From: Clostridia bacterium | Lineage (GTDB): Bacteria > Aerophobota > Aerophobia > Aerophobales > AE-B3A | Assembly: GCA_009618505.1 (NCBI GenBank) | Contig: WJOQ01000185.1 | Location: 1 to 7,463, forward strand | DNA length: 7,463 nucleotides | Direction of reading: 5' to 3' | Shown: positions 1 through 4,866 of the stretch, one piece after another | Position numbering within the stretch: the stretch's first letter is position 1 | Layout of the letters: every line of letters begins with the position of its first letter | The notes under the pieces: model-generated | What the model saw: only the letters and a program-made list of their open reading frames with translations | Told to the model about the DNA's origin: nothing | Databases searched by the model: none | Made by a program: the position numbers and the translations under genes

Positions 1-214
1 GAACGATGGGCTTCCTAGTTTCAATTATGAAAAACTGCTCTTCTGCGAACCTTATAATGTCAGTCTCATAGGCAGGATCTCTTAGACTGGGGGGCTTGAC
101 CAGGGCTTTCCTGGCCCGCTTTGTCCTGCCCCTTATTAGATTCGTCAGCTGGGCCTGTCTGGCTTCCTCAGTCGTCCCCAAGTAACTACTGGCTGGCCTG
201 TATGTTCTCGGCAT
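1..214 (-). CDS. Phage terminase large subunit, N-terminal part (partial)
   Basis: This reading frame runs off the left edge, so only the first 71 residues are visible. It starts MPRTYRPASS and has a basic stretch (RGRTKRARK) around residues 30-38. The segment RFAEEQFFIIETRKPIV then resembles the region just before the ATPase domain of large terminases, which typically read F-x-EEQF-x-x-ETR-x-PIV. The terminase motor cuts and pumps phage DNA into proheads; its Walker A and B motifs and nuclease domain would lie outside the window. The ATG at 214 is directly preceded by an in-frame TAA, and GAGGGAG lies about 10 nt upstream, so the start is well fixed. No small-terminase gene is visible next to it; the neighbour on that side is a terminator-bearing leader. 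The assignment rests on short N-terminal similarity only. Confidence 0.6.
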   Translation of the reverse strand, partial: MPRTYRPASSYLGTTEEARQAQLTNLIRGRTKRARKALVKPPSLRDPAYETDIIRFAEEQFFIIETRKPIV

Positions 215-243
215 TTATAATTAGCTCCCTCAAAGATATCCAA

Positions 244-303
244 TAAAAAAAGCGGACACCTAAACCTTTCGGATTCGCGATCCGGATGGCTTAAGTGTCC
301 GCT
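244..303 (-). terminator. Intrinsic terminator with long stem, upstream of terminase
   Basis: On the minus strand, AGCGGACAC at one end pairs with GTGTCCGCT at the other. Extended, this is a 13-bp stem with one mismatch (arms 251-263 and 291-303). A second stem lies inside it, with CGGAT/ATCCG arms (270-274 and 280-284) around a 5-nt loop. Seven T residues follow directly on the minus strand (251-245). This is the standard form of a rho-independent terminator reading leftwards. It ends about 30 nt before the terminase start codon, so it could act as an attenuator for that gene. Confidence 0.75.
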
Positions 304-346
304 CCTCGGACCTTAACCTTTTTGGGCCTCGCTTTACCTGATTATC
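244..346 (-). ncRNA. Candidate ~100-nt non-coding RNA or terminase leader
   Basis: A strong promoter (353-380) predicts a transcript starting near 346, and the intrinsic terminator predicts its end near 244. Between them there is no reading frame of useful length: the early frames stop at once and there is no ATG with a ribosome binding site. The 5' half is purine-rich single-stranded sequence (GGTAAAGCGAGGCCC), and the 3' half is the two-tier terminator hairpin. It may be a free small RNA or an attenuated leader of the terminase gene. I compared it by eye with common riboswitch motifs and recognised none. Confidence 0.5.
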
Positions 347-352
347 TTCACA

Positions 353-380
353 ATTATACTCTATTTATTATTTCTGTCAA
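353..380 (-). promoter_or_regulatory. Sigma-70-type promoter, TTGACA-N16-TATAAT
   Basis: Read on the minus strand, a perfect -35 hexamer TTGACA (380-375) is followed by a 16-bp AT-rich spacer and a perfect -10 hexamer TATAAT (358-353). It points at the 244-346 leader and the terminase gene. The same layout occurs ahead of the solute-binding cassette, and in weaker form ahead of the recombinase. Confidence 0.8.
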
Positions 381-415
381 GGAGATAGTCAAATCTCTCT
401 TAATCTCACCACTGG

Positions 416-473
416 CTTGATAAAATTCTCTTGATACAGCGATTCTAATTCCATCATCAAGAGTATGGGCTAA
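416..473. repeat. CTTGATA repeats and inverted repeat upstream of promoter
   Basis: CTTGATA occurs at 416-422 and 430-436, a period of 14. CTCTTGAT at 428-435 is the inverse of ATCAAGAG at 466-473. The sites lie just upstream of the 353-380 promoter and could be regulator half-sites. CTTGATA also occurs at the recombinase promoter (6370-6376). The evidence is only the repetition itself, so the call is tentative. The rest of the 381-516 stretch is AT-rich with no gene seen. Confidence 0.3.
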
Positions 474-516
474 AAAAGTTATATATTTTTTATAATTACC
501 GATTTACTACCAATAA

Positions 517-552
517 CTTCAGGGGTCGGGAAAAAGAACCCGACCCCTGAAG
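517..552. repeat. 14-bp perfect stem-loop after the solute-binding gene (REP-like or terminator)
   Basis: CTTCAGGGGTCGGG (517-530) and its exact reverse complement (539-552) flank an 8-nt loop. The hairpin lies 23 nt beyond the stop codon of the solute-binding protein gene, the usual place for a terminator or a mRNA 3'-end stabiliser. There is no T tract directly after it on the minus strand, so it is not a classic intrinsic terminator. The GGGGTCGGG/CCCGACCCC core resembles dispersed palindromes found near REP-associated transposases in many environmental genomes. That likeness is from memory and not tested here. Confidence 0.6.
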
Positions 553-575
553 CTTAAATCTTTTGCTAGTTTCTG

Positions 576-2456
576 CTATCGCCTGAAGAACAGTTGTTCT
601 CCAGCATAACGCGTCAGGGTAGCAAAACCCGCATGCGGAATGTTCCCCAGCTTCTTTGACATTATCATAGGACACTTAACCTTTTGCGCTACAGGAATGA
701 AAAAGAGATTCTCGTAAAACAGATCGCGGTACTTCTCGACTAGTCCTTCTCTCTCTTGTGGAGAAACTACTATCAGTCGGTTGACTAAATCAAAGAACTC
801 TTTTTCTACCTTTGGTGGCTTTTCACCCTCTTTCCCGTTCGTGAAATACCATACATCCCATAACCGGCCACACGTTCCAAGGCTATCCTTCCAAGCAGAT
901 AACCCCCACCATAGAGGCAGGTGGTCCCATTGCACTGAGGCTTTCAACTCATTTGCTGCGTTGCGTACCCACCATAAGCCCCCATCTAAGACTTTCATGG
1001 TTGCCTTAATCCCTACCTTTTTCCACTGCTCTATTACCATTTCTGTCACCGGTACCGTATCTGTACCCTGCATAGAAATCTCAAAGGGGATAACAAACGT
1101 TTTGCCATCAGGTCCCAAACGATAACCCTCTGCGTCTCGCTTGTCCAGACCAATCTCATCTAGGAGCTGATTCGCCTTTTGTGGATCGTAAACACTGGGT
1201 ACTGCTGTAGGAAGTTCGGCAAAGCCAAAGTAGATGGCATCAATTATCTCCTCACGGTCTATGGCCATGTTTAAGGCTTTTCGGAAGCGAACATCCCTTA
1301 CAATCTTGCGCCATACTGGATCCAGGTAAGTACAGTTAAACGATATGTCAACTGGTGCGAAATGCAAGTCTAACAAGACTGTCCGATAACCCCCTCTTTC
1401 TTCATTCTCCTTGTAGAGAGCTAAATCCGGCAGCTTGGCAAACTCTTGCAGAAAATCTATCTCTCCCGCTAGCGCTTTGATGCCACATATGGCAACATCC
1501 GCAACTAAATCATCCCTAAGCGTATCAATGTAGGGTAGTTGATTACCCTCTGTATCTACCTTGAAGTAATAGGGATTCCGTTCGTACGTGAATACCGTTG
1601 GTGTCACCTCCACTAGCATCCAAGGATAAAGAACAGGAAAACCAACTGCCCTTCGGCCGGTAAGCTCCCAATTAATGATATCCTTTAGATTGAATAAGGT
1701 CCACCATTCACCCTTCGCCAGCATTTCCTCTTTGATTAGCGGTTCCAGTTCTTCCAGCGGGGTATAGCGGATGTGAAAGTTCTTCAAGTAGTGTTTGGGC
1801 TTCAGTAACTCCGAGTAGCCTCTCCACTGAATCGTTGATAATTGTGCAGGAAATCCTCCATACGGCTCTGTAAAGCTTATGCGAAATGTGTACTTATCCA
1901 TCACCTCCAACTTCAGTGGTTCACCGTCGTCTCTATTACCAGATCTCATCCACCGAGGGAAAATTGAGGTAAGCTTCTCATTCAGTAAAAAATCCTCATA
2001 GGTGAAAAGCACATCCTCGCTAGTAACAGGCACACCATCAGACCACTTCAGGCCTTCTCGCATATAGAAGGTAAAAATCTTTCCATCCTCAGAGACCTCG
2101 AAACCTTTCACCACGTTCCCCCCTACATCTTCTGCAAGGATTCCCGGTGCCCCCACTAGAGGTTGGTTGTTCACACCCCAAACATCTGGACTCCAGTCCG
2201 GGGCAGGACGAACTGTCCTTAGCACTCCTCCATATTGCCCAACTTCGAAATCAAGATCTCCTTTGGGAACCTTGTTCCGTTCTGAGCTCACTACTAGAGG
2301 CTCATCTGGTAATCTCTCTTCTACAGGCGGAAGCTCTCCAGCAGCTACCATTGTCTTGAGTATAGGTGACTCATTGTACGTCACTGCTGACGCTGAACTG
2401 ATTCCTAGGAGACAGAAGACTCCGCTTAGCAGTACTACTGTTAATTTTCTCATCAC
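576..2456 (-). CDS. Secreted ABC transporter solute-binding protein, family 5 (peptide/nickel type)
   Basis: The 626-aa product has a Sec signal peptide: a basic MMRK start, a hydrophobic stretch, and SASA before a predicted cut near residue 24. There is no lipobox cysteine, so it is predicted to be soluble and exported. The mature protein reads as an SBP_bac_5 protein. Its signature region near residues 115-150 contains YMREGLKWSDGVPVTSEDV, and later conserved stretches include VRFRKALNMAIDREEII and YDPQKANQLLDEIGL. Such proteins capture oligopeptides or similar solutes and hand them to a membrane permease. No permease or ATPase gene is present; the neighbours are phage genes. The start is GTG at 2456 (AGGAG 7 nt upstream) or ATG at 2453. 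Relatives as I recall them have roughly 15-20 more residues just before YDPQKAN, so an internal in-frame deletion is possible. It is probably the last gene of a cassette transcribed from 2839-2866. Confidence 0.88.
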   Translation of the reverse strand: MMRKLTVVLLSGVFCLLGISSASAVTYNESPILKTMVAAGELPPVEERLPDEPLVVSSERNKVPKGDLDFEVGQYGGVLRTVRPAPDWSPDVWGVNNQPLVGAPGILAEDVGGNVVKGFEVSEDGKIFTFYMREGLKWSDGVPVTSEDVLFTYEDFLLNEKLTSIFPRWMRSGNRDDGEPLKLEVMDKYTFRISFTEPYGGFPAQLSTIQWRGYSELLKPKHYLKNFHIRYTPLEELEPLIKEEMLAKGEWWTLFNLKDIINWELTGRRAVGFPVLYPWMLVEVTPTVFTYERNPYYFKVDTEGNQLPYIDTLRDDLVADVAICGIKALAGEIDFLQEFAKLPDLALYKENEERGGYRTVLLDLHFAPVDISFNCTYLDPVWRKIVRDVRFRKALNMAIDREEIIDAIYFGFAELPTAVPSVYDPQKANQLLDEIGLDKRDAEGYRLGPDGKTFVIPFEISMQGTDTVPVTEMVIEQWKKVGIKATMKVLDGGLWWVRNAANELKASVQWDHLPLWWGLSAWKDSLGTCGRLWDVWYFTNGKEGEKPPKVEKEFFDLVNRLIVVSPQEREGLVEKYRDLFYENLFFIPVAQKVKCPMIMSKKLGNIPHAGFATLTRYAGEQLFFRR

Positions 2457-2469
2457 TTTGTATCTCCTT

Positions 2470-2649
2470 TTAATTTAATTTGTTTTGATTTTTGATCTCT
2501 TTATATAATCCCCTAATTTCAAAGAGTGTAGCTAGTAATATCATCACCTCTCTTTCTGCTACTGATATCTTTCTTTGACAATCAGGAGTTGCGTTTATCC
2601 TCCGTTTAATTTTTTGATTACCTTTATTTAGGCTGCTTAGTCTGGGCAT
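2470..2649 (-). CDS. Hypothetical 59-aa protein between RHH and solute-binding genes
   Basis: A complete frame from ATG at 2649 gives MPRLSSLNKG... and ends in a charged helix (EIRGLYKEIKNQNKLN). The C-terminal half, from KISVAEREVMILLATLF onward, alternates hydrophobic and charged residues and looks like real amphipathic helix. It overlaps the RHH gene by 26 nt and stops 13 nt before the solute-binding start, with that gene's AAAGGAG right after its own stop. It therefore fills the gap in a three-gene cassette neatly. The weak point is the start: GGGAG is only 1 nt from the ATG. A shorter form could begin at GTG-ATG near residues 35-36, after AGAGAG. I do not recognise the family. Confidence 0.5.
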   Translation of the reverse strand: MPRLSSLNKGNQKIKRRINATPDCQRKISVAEREVMILLATLFEIRGLYKEIKNQNKLN

Positions 2650-2797
2650 TCTCCCGAAACCAGTCGAATACGGCCATGCGGATAAGATGGGTGGGAGCTA
2701 ATCTTCTATGCGAGGCTTCTTGTCGGATCCAATCTATATCTTCTTTAGCAAATCGAACATGATAGCCTTCCTTTGAAAGTCGTTTTGGTTTTGGCAT
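2624..2797 (-). CDS. Small ribbon-helix-helix (CopG/Arc-like) DNA-binding protein
   Basis: The 57-aa product begins MPKPKRLSKEGYHVRF. It has a short strand (YHVRF), a helix (KEDIDWIRQEASHRR), a turn (LAPT) and a second helix (HLIRMAVFDWFRENA). This is the layout of ribbon-helix-helix repressors, which dimerise and insert the paired strands into the major groove of repeated operator sites. The ATG has AGGAAG about 6 nt upstream. It is the first gene after the 2839-2866 promoter, and tandem 10-bp repeats lie between that promoter and the gene. Autoregulation of the cassette that includes the solute-binding protein is therefore likely. The fold call comes from sequence pattern; which operator it binds is inference. 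Confidence 0.7.
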   Translation of the reverse strand: MPKPKRLSKEGYHVRFAKEDIDWIRQEASHRRLAPTHLIRMAVFDWFRENAQTKQPK

Positions 2798-2814
2798 ATT
2801 AACTTCCTTTCGGC

Positions 2815-2839
2815 TTACTTTATAACCTATTACTTTATA
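2815..2839. promoter_or_regulatory. Direct-repeat operator candidate between promoter and RHH gene
   Basis: TTACTTTATA occurs at 2815-2824 and again at 2830-2839, a 15-bp period. The upstream copy touches the -10 hexamer and the other lies over the predicted transcription start region. Tandem short repeats at this position are typical binding sites of the small ribbon-helix-helix repressor encoded directly downstream. Confidence 0.5.
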
Positions 2840-2866
2840 TTATATACTAAAAATAAAAAGTGTCAA
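2839..2866 (-). promoter_or_regulatory. Sigma-70-type promoter for the RHH/solute-binding cassette
   Basis: On the minus strand TTGACA (2866-2861) and TATAAT (2844-2839) are separated by exactly 16 bp. The -35 element overlaps the stop codon of the 47-aa gene upstream. It should start transcription near 2832, just ahead of the RHH gene at 2797. It has the same hexamers and spacing as the promoter at 353-380. Confidence 0.8.
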
Positions 2867-3006
2867 GAGGGTCTCTTTTTGTTCGGTTTTCTCTTTGGAA
2901 TCGGCCTTCCTCTTCTCATCCTTTGCACTCTACTCATTTCCTTCTTCAACCGGGGGAGCTCCCGCGGCAGTTTAACAATCTCTAAAAGTTCCTTTAGAAA
3001 TCCCAT
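2863..3006 (-). CDS. Hypothetical 47-aa basic protein
   Basis: The frame starts ATG at 3006 (MGFLKELLEIVKLPRELPRL) and ends at TGA 2863-2865, inside the next promoter. The N-terminal half can form an amphipathic helix. The C-terminal half is strongly basic (RMRRGRPIPKRKPNKKRPS), which suggests nucleic-acid binding or ribosome contact. The ribosome binding site is weak: GTGAG lies about 8 nt upstream, and GAGG is further away. I do not recognise the family, and the call rests on an intact frame, plausible composition and the tight packing usual for this region. Confidence 0.45.
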   Translation of the reverse strand: MGFLKELLEIVKLPRELPRLKKEMSRVQRMRRGRPIPKRKPNKKRPS

Positions 3007-3074
3007 AGTTTTATCTCACATCCTCAAAATCGTTGTAATATAGAACTGCCTTACACAAAATCGCTTGAATGAGC

Positions 3075-3084
3075 TTACCTCATT
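3075..3084. repeat. Stray iteron half-site (TTACCTCATT)
   Basis: These ten bases match the first ten of the 16-bp iteron core seen at 6868-6929. AGGT follows at 3091-3094, at a longer spacing than in a full iteron. It lies in the 3007-3162 intergenic gap, 3.8 kb from the origin. That gap otherwise holds two tandem 10-mers (GCCTGTGTGA, GCCTGTATGA at 3123-3142) and no convincing gene. Confidence 0.3.
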
Positions 3085-3162
3085 TTACATAGGTCATATA
3101 GTTCATATCATATCGTCAAAGTGCCTGTGTGAGCCTGTATGAGCGTCTTTTTTTACTCGCTA

Positions 3163-3372
3163 CTATTCGTTTAACTTTGACTCCTCAATTTTCCTGACTC
3201 TTATAGCCTTGAAGTCTTGTGGGACTTTCTCCACCTTAAAAGAGACTCTATCTCCTTTTTTCAGCTTTGATTTTTCCTCAATATCCCATTTGTGGACAAA
3301 GTAATCCTTTCCCTGCGAGTCGATAAACCCGTATCCTTTCTTGTTATTAACACGCTTAACTACGCCTTCCAT
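3163..3372 (-). CDS. CspA-family cold-shock domain protein
   Basis: The 69-aa product is a single cold-shock domain. It has an RNP1-like motif KGYGFI (residues 12-17) and an RNP2-like motif DYFVHKWDI (residues 23-31), followed by the KKGDRVSFKVEK strand. Such OB-fold proteins bind single-stranded RNA or DNA and act as RNA chaperones; phages often carry one. GGGAGGT lies 7 nt before the ATG, the strongest ribosome binding site in this part. The stop codon of the upstream 62-aa gene lies just before it, 15 nt from this start, so the two are probably translated as a pair. The C-terminal tail (KIEESKLNE) is slightly longer and more charged than in typical host CspA. Confidence 0.85.
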   Translation of the reverse strand: MEGVVKRVNNKKGYGFIDSQGKDYFVHKWDIEEKSKLKKGDRVSFKVEKVPQDFKAIRVRKIEESKLNE

Positions 3373-3387
3373 ATCAGCTACCTCCCT

Positions 3388-3576
3388 TCATTTCATATTC
3401 TCCTCAAGGTCTGTGATCATAACATCAATCCCCAACTGGCTGGCTCTCGTTGACTTAACTATCGCTATTATACTGGCCAGGCGGTTAGCAACAGCGTTAT
3501 TCTCGGTGCGGATTGCTGCTAGGAAAGCTCTGATTTGCTTTCTTTCGTTGCTTAGTATATTCTTCTCTTTGGGCAT
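3388..3576 (-). CDS. Small helical phage protein, paralog A
   Basis: The 62-aa product starts MPKEKNILSNERKQI and is predicted to be mostly helical. It is a clear paralog of the protein at 4458-4649: from ERKQI to the C-terminus the two align without gaps over 52 residues with 32 identities, including STRASQLGIDVMITDLEE here versus SIRASQLGIDLMLTDLEE there. The start at 3576 was chosen over a longer frame (to 3612) because AGGAG lies 7 nt upstream and the paralog begins at the same place. A stem-loop abuts that ribosome binding site. The cold-shock gene follows 15 nt downstream. Function is unknown; conserved RASQLGID suggests a binding or dimer surface. Confidence 0.75.
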   Translation of the reverse strand: MPKEKNILSNERKQIRAFLAAIRTENNAVANRLASIIAIVKSTRASQLGIDVMITDLEENMK

Positions 3577-3583
3577 TCGATTG

Positions 3584-3624
3584 CTCCTGAGGGATCGGGG
3601 GAGTCCATTCAAACCTGATCCCTC
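3584..3624 (-). promoter_or_regulatory. Leader hairpin abutting the ribosome binding site of paralog A
   Basis: In the minus-strand RNA, GAGGGATCAGG (3624-3614) pairs with CCCGATCCCTC (3599-3589), an 11-bp stem with one A·C mismatch and a 14-nt loop. The ribosome binding site AGGAG (3588-3584) starts at the very next base. The same arrangement precedes the paralog, with different but still paired bases. The T run lies on the other strand, so this is not a leftward terminator; a translational control element is more likely. Confidence 0.55.
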
Positions 3625-3681
3625 TCTTTTTTTGTAATATAATTTCTTGATTCTGTTCTCTGCTTCATAAAAGCCCCCCTT

Positions 3682-3852
3682 TCAAAATCCTCTCTTTTTC
3701 CTATCTCTGTCTAGTTCGCTTCTAGTCAAGAAATAGGGATTATCTTCCCAATCCTTATCTCTGATCATTATTCCTTTCATACAACTGTGACAAGCGTTCC
3801 CTTCTTGCTGATTTCTTGCGTGTTCACCGCAAAACGTGCATTTTGTTAGCAT
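3682..3852 (-). CDS. Small zinc-ribbon protein (56 aa)
   Basis: The product starts MLTKCTFCGEHARN and has two knuckles, CTFC at residues 5-8 and CHSC at residues 21-24. This is the CxxC...CxxC arrangement of a zinc ribbon. A charged helix rich in D, R and K (RSELDRDRKKRGF) follows. GGGGG lies about 4 nt before the ATG, and the upstream gene stops 12 nt before it. Zinc ribbons of this size usually bind nucleic acid or support a protein partner; no specific role can be read from it. It is one of three such microproteins in this operon, none of them close copies of one another. Confidence 0.65.
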   Translation of the reverse strand: MLTKCTFCGEHARNQQEGNACHSCMKGIMIRDKDWEDNPYFLTRSELDRDRKKRGF

Positions 3853-3864
3853 ATAACCCCCTTT

Positions 3865-4053
3865 TCATTCTGCTTTGTTCAATTCTCTATTGATCCGCCA
3901 GGCTTGAGTTCTTATTTCCTCTAAGTACTTCTCACCTTCCGAGCTCAAGGTCTCACGAGTCCTGATTATGTCTGTACCAAGGATAATGACAGTCAAGGCT
4001 TGCTTGCATTGTTCCACAACTTCGCTATACTTGTTTCCGGGAGTGTTCCTCAT
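3865..4053 (-). CDS. Hypothetical helical protein (62 aa)
   Basis: From ATG at 4053 the product begins MRNTPGNKYSEVVEQCKQAL and ends in a charged helix (EEIRTQAWRINRELNKAE). The frame stays open to a GTG at 4089, which would add 12 residues, but no ribosome binding site precedes it. AGAGAG lies 7 nt before the ATG, so the shorter form is preferred. Its length equals that of paralogs A and B and it is similarly helical, but it shares no clear residues with them. The zinc-ribbon gene follows after 12 nt. I do not recognise the family. Confidence 0.6.
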   Translation of the reverse strand: MRNTPGNKYSEVVEQCKQALTVIILGTDIIRTRETLSSEGEKYLEEIRTQAWRINRELNKAE

Positions 4054-4108
4054 CACGATTCTCTCTTGTGGGGGCTTGGTCTTAGGCACCTATCCGGGCC
4101 AAGCCTTC

Positions 4109-4255
4109 TCAATATTTCTTCTGAGATAGCACTCCACCGATCCTTCCCACCTGCCTAGCTATATCCTCAACTCTGTCTTGGTGTTTGGTGTCAAACGAAG
4201 CTCGCAGAATAAGAGCCAGGGCGTTCCTTATTTCGGCTGTTTTCTCATCATTCAT
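4109..4255 (-). CDS. Hypothetical protein (48 aa)
   Basis: The frame starts at ATG 4255, in the ATGA overlap with the stop of the upstream gene (4252), and reads MNDEKTAEIRNALALILRAS. It ends GGVLSQKKY at TGA 4109. There is no separate ribosome binding site, as expected for translation coupled to the preceding gene by a 4-nt overlap. The product is predicted helical with mixed charge. I do not recognise it. The 4-nt overlap and the clean fit between its neighbours are the main support. Confidence 0.55.
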   Translation of the reverse strand: MNDEKTAEIRNALALILRASFDTKHQDRVEDIARQVGRIGGVLSQKKY

Positions 4256-4461
4256 ATAGGCCATTCAAAGATCCTTCCCTTACCCCGCCCTGCAGGGAAT
4301 TTATTTTTAATATTTTCTGTCTCTTTCTCTCTCTCTCTCTTCTTTATTTTCCTGACTCGTTCAGTCATTTCATTACCAATCATTTTCAAAGCCACGACTA
4401 AATTTTTTCCCTGGATCGCTCTCATTACTACCTTGAAAGGTCTCTGATATTTTTCTCTCAT
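4252..4461 (-). CDS. Hypothetical charged coiled-coil protein (69 aa)
   Basis: The product starts MREKYQRPFKVVMRAIQGKN. Its middle is a run of almost pure lysine, arginine and glutamate (RVRKIKKREREKETENIKNK), likely a charged helix or coiled coil, and it ends in a glycine-rich basic segment (AGRGKGRIFEWPI). Its ATG overlaps the stop of paralog B by four bases (ATGA), and its own stop overlaps the next start in the same way, so three genes in a row are translationally coupled. Function is unknown; nucleic-acid binding is plausible from the charge pattern only. Confidence 0.6.
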   Translation of the reverse strand: MREKYQRPFKVVMRAIQGKNLVVALKMIGNEMTERVRKIKKREREKETENIKNKFPAGRGKGRIFEWPI

Positions 4462-4649
4462 TTTATCTTCTCCTCGAGGTCCGTCAGCATTAGGTCAATC
4501 CCTAGCTGGCTGGCTCTGATAGAACCTACTATCTTTATGGTCCCTGTTAGCTCCTTCCCGATAGCGTTGTTGCTCACCCTTATTGACTCTAGGGTTGCCT
4601 TGATTTGCTTTCTCTCCTGCTTTAATGTAGCCTTCTCTTGATCAGTCAT
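4458..4649 (-). CDS. Small helical phage protein, paralog B
   Basis: The 63-aa product starts MTDQEKATLKQERKQIKATL. It is the paralog of the protein at 3388-3576, sharing ERKQI, NNA and the RASQLGID...M.TDLEE block, with differences concentrated in the middle helix. AGGAG lies 8 nt before the ATG, and a stem-loop ends at the base directly before it, as in copy A. Unlike copy A it is followed by a gene coupled through ATGA rather than by the cold-shock gene. The two copies therefore look like an old tandem duplication now separated by about 880 bp of unrelated small genes. Function unknown. Confidence 0.75.
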   Translation of the reverse strand: MTDQEKATLKQERKQIKATLESIRVSNNAIGKELTGTIKIVGSIRASQLGIDLMLTDLEEKIK

Positions 4650-4657
4650 TTTGACTG

Positions 4658-4698
4658 CTCCTGGGGGGCTGTCTAACCTTAACCGGTGCTAGCCCCTC
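4658..4698 (-). promoter_or_regulatory. Leader hairpin abutting the ribosome binding site of paralog B
   Basis: In the minus-strand RNA, GAGGGGCT (4698-4691) pairs with AGCCCCCC (4670-4663), eight positions with one A·C mismatch, around a 20-nt loop. AGGAG (4662-4658) follows at once. Compared with the copy A hairpin, three stem pairs differ on both sides while staying paired (A-U to G-C, U-A to C-G, C-G to U-A), which supports a conserved RNA structure. Confidence 0.5.
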
Positions 4699-4713
4699 TC
4701 TCTTGTTGTATTG

Positions 4714-4866
4714 TCAAAAGGGAAACTTCCAGACTTTCCTGACAACTGTTCTCCCGATAGCCTTGTTCTTTGCTCTCCTGGCTATCTTCTTCGGCTTGCC
4801 TGATGTCACAGTCTCAAGGTCGTTTGCGTGACGTGCCAGCCTATAAAGCCAGCTTACTATGCTCAT
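4714..4866 (-). CDS. Small basic phage protein (50 aa)
   Basis: The product starts MSIVSWLYRLARHANDLETV, then has SGKPKKIARRAKNKAIGRTV and ends RKVWKFPF. The pattern of a short YRLAR helix, an S-G-x-P-K-x-x-ARRAKNK block and a basic tail is one I recall in short hypothetical proteins of Gram-positive phages, with no known function. AGGAG lies 5 nt before the ATG. The start overlaps the end of the upstream gene by 26 nt. Next on the left comes the leader hairpin of paralog B. The strong positive charge suggests nucleic-acid contact, which is inference. Confidence 0.65.
   Translation of the reverse strand: MSIVSWLYRLARHANDLETVTSGKPKKIARRAKNKAIGRTVVRKVWKFPF

Noticed and set aside
244..303. tRNA or known riboswitch at the terminase leader hairpin
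   Set aside because: No cloverleaf, anticodon arm or recognisable aptamer motif; stem plus T run explains it as a terminator.
781..1125. Plus-strand 114-aa frame
   Set aside because: It lies wholly within the solute-binding protein gene on the other strand, whose product is clearly recognisable; the plus-strand translation has no family features.
2147..2478. Two plus-strand frames of 70 and 103 aa
   Set aside because: Both are antisense to the N-terminal part of the solute-binding gene, and the products look like random low-complexity translation.
3025..3085. Minus-strand frame ending ILCKAVLYYNDFEDVR in the gap before the 47-aa gene
   Set aside because: It reads like protein, but there is no ATG or GTG start; only ATT after GAGGT or an internal TTG could serve. 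Too weak.
3577..3672. 19-codon (MKQRTESRNYIT...) and 18-codon frames in the leader of paralog A
   Set aside because: The first has a fair ribosome binding site but runs into the hairpin, and the paralog B leader has no equivalent frame. More likely leader RNA than gene.
4178..4447. Plus-strand 89-aa frame with hydrophobic runs that look like membrane segments
   Set aside because: It is antisense to three small genes joined by ATGA overlaps; its hydrophobicity is the reflection of the lysine/glutamate-rich minus-strand frame.
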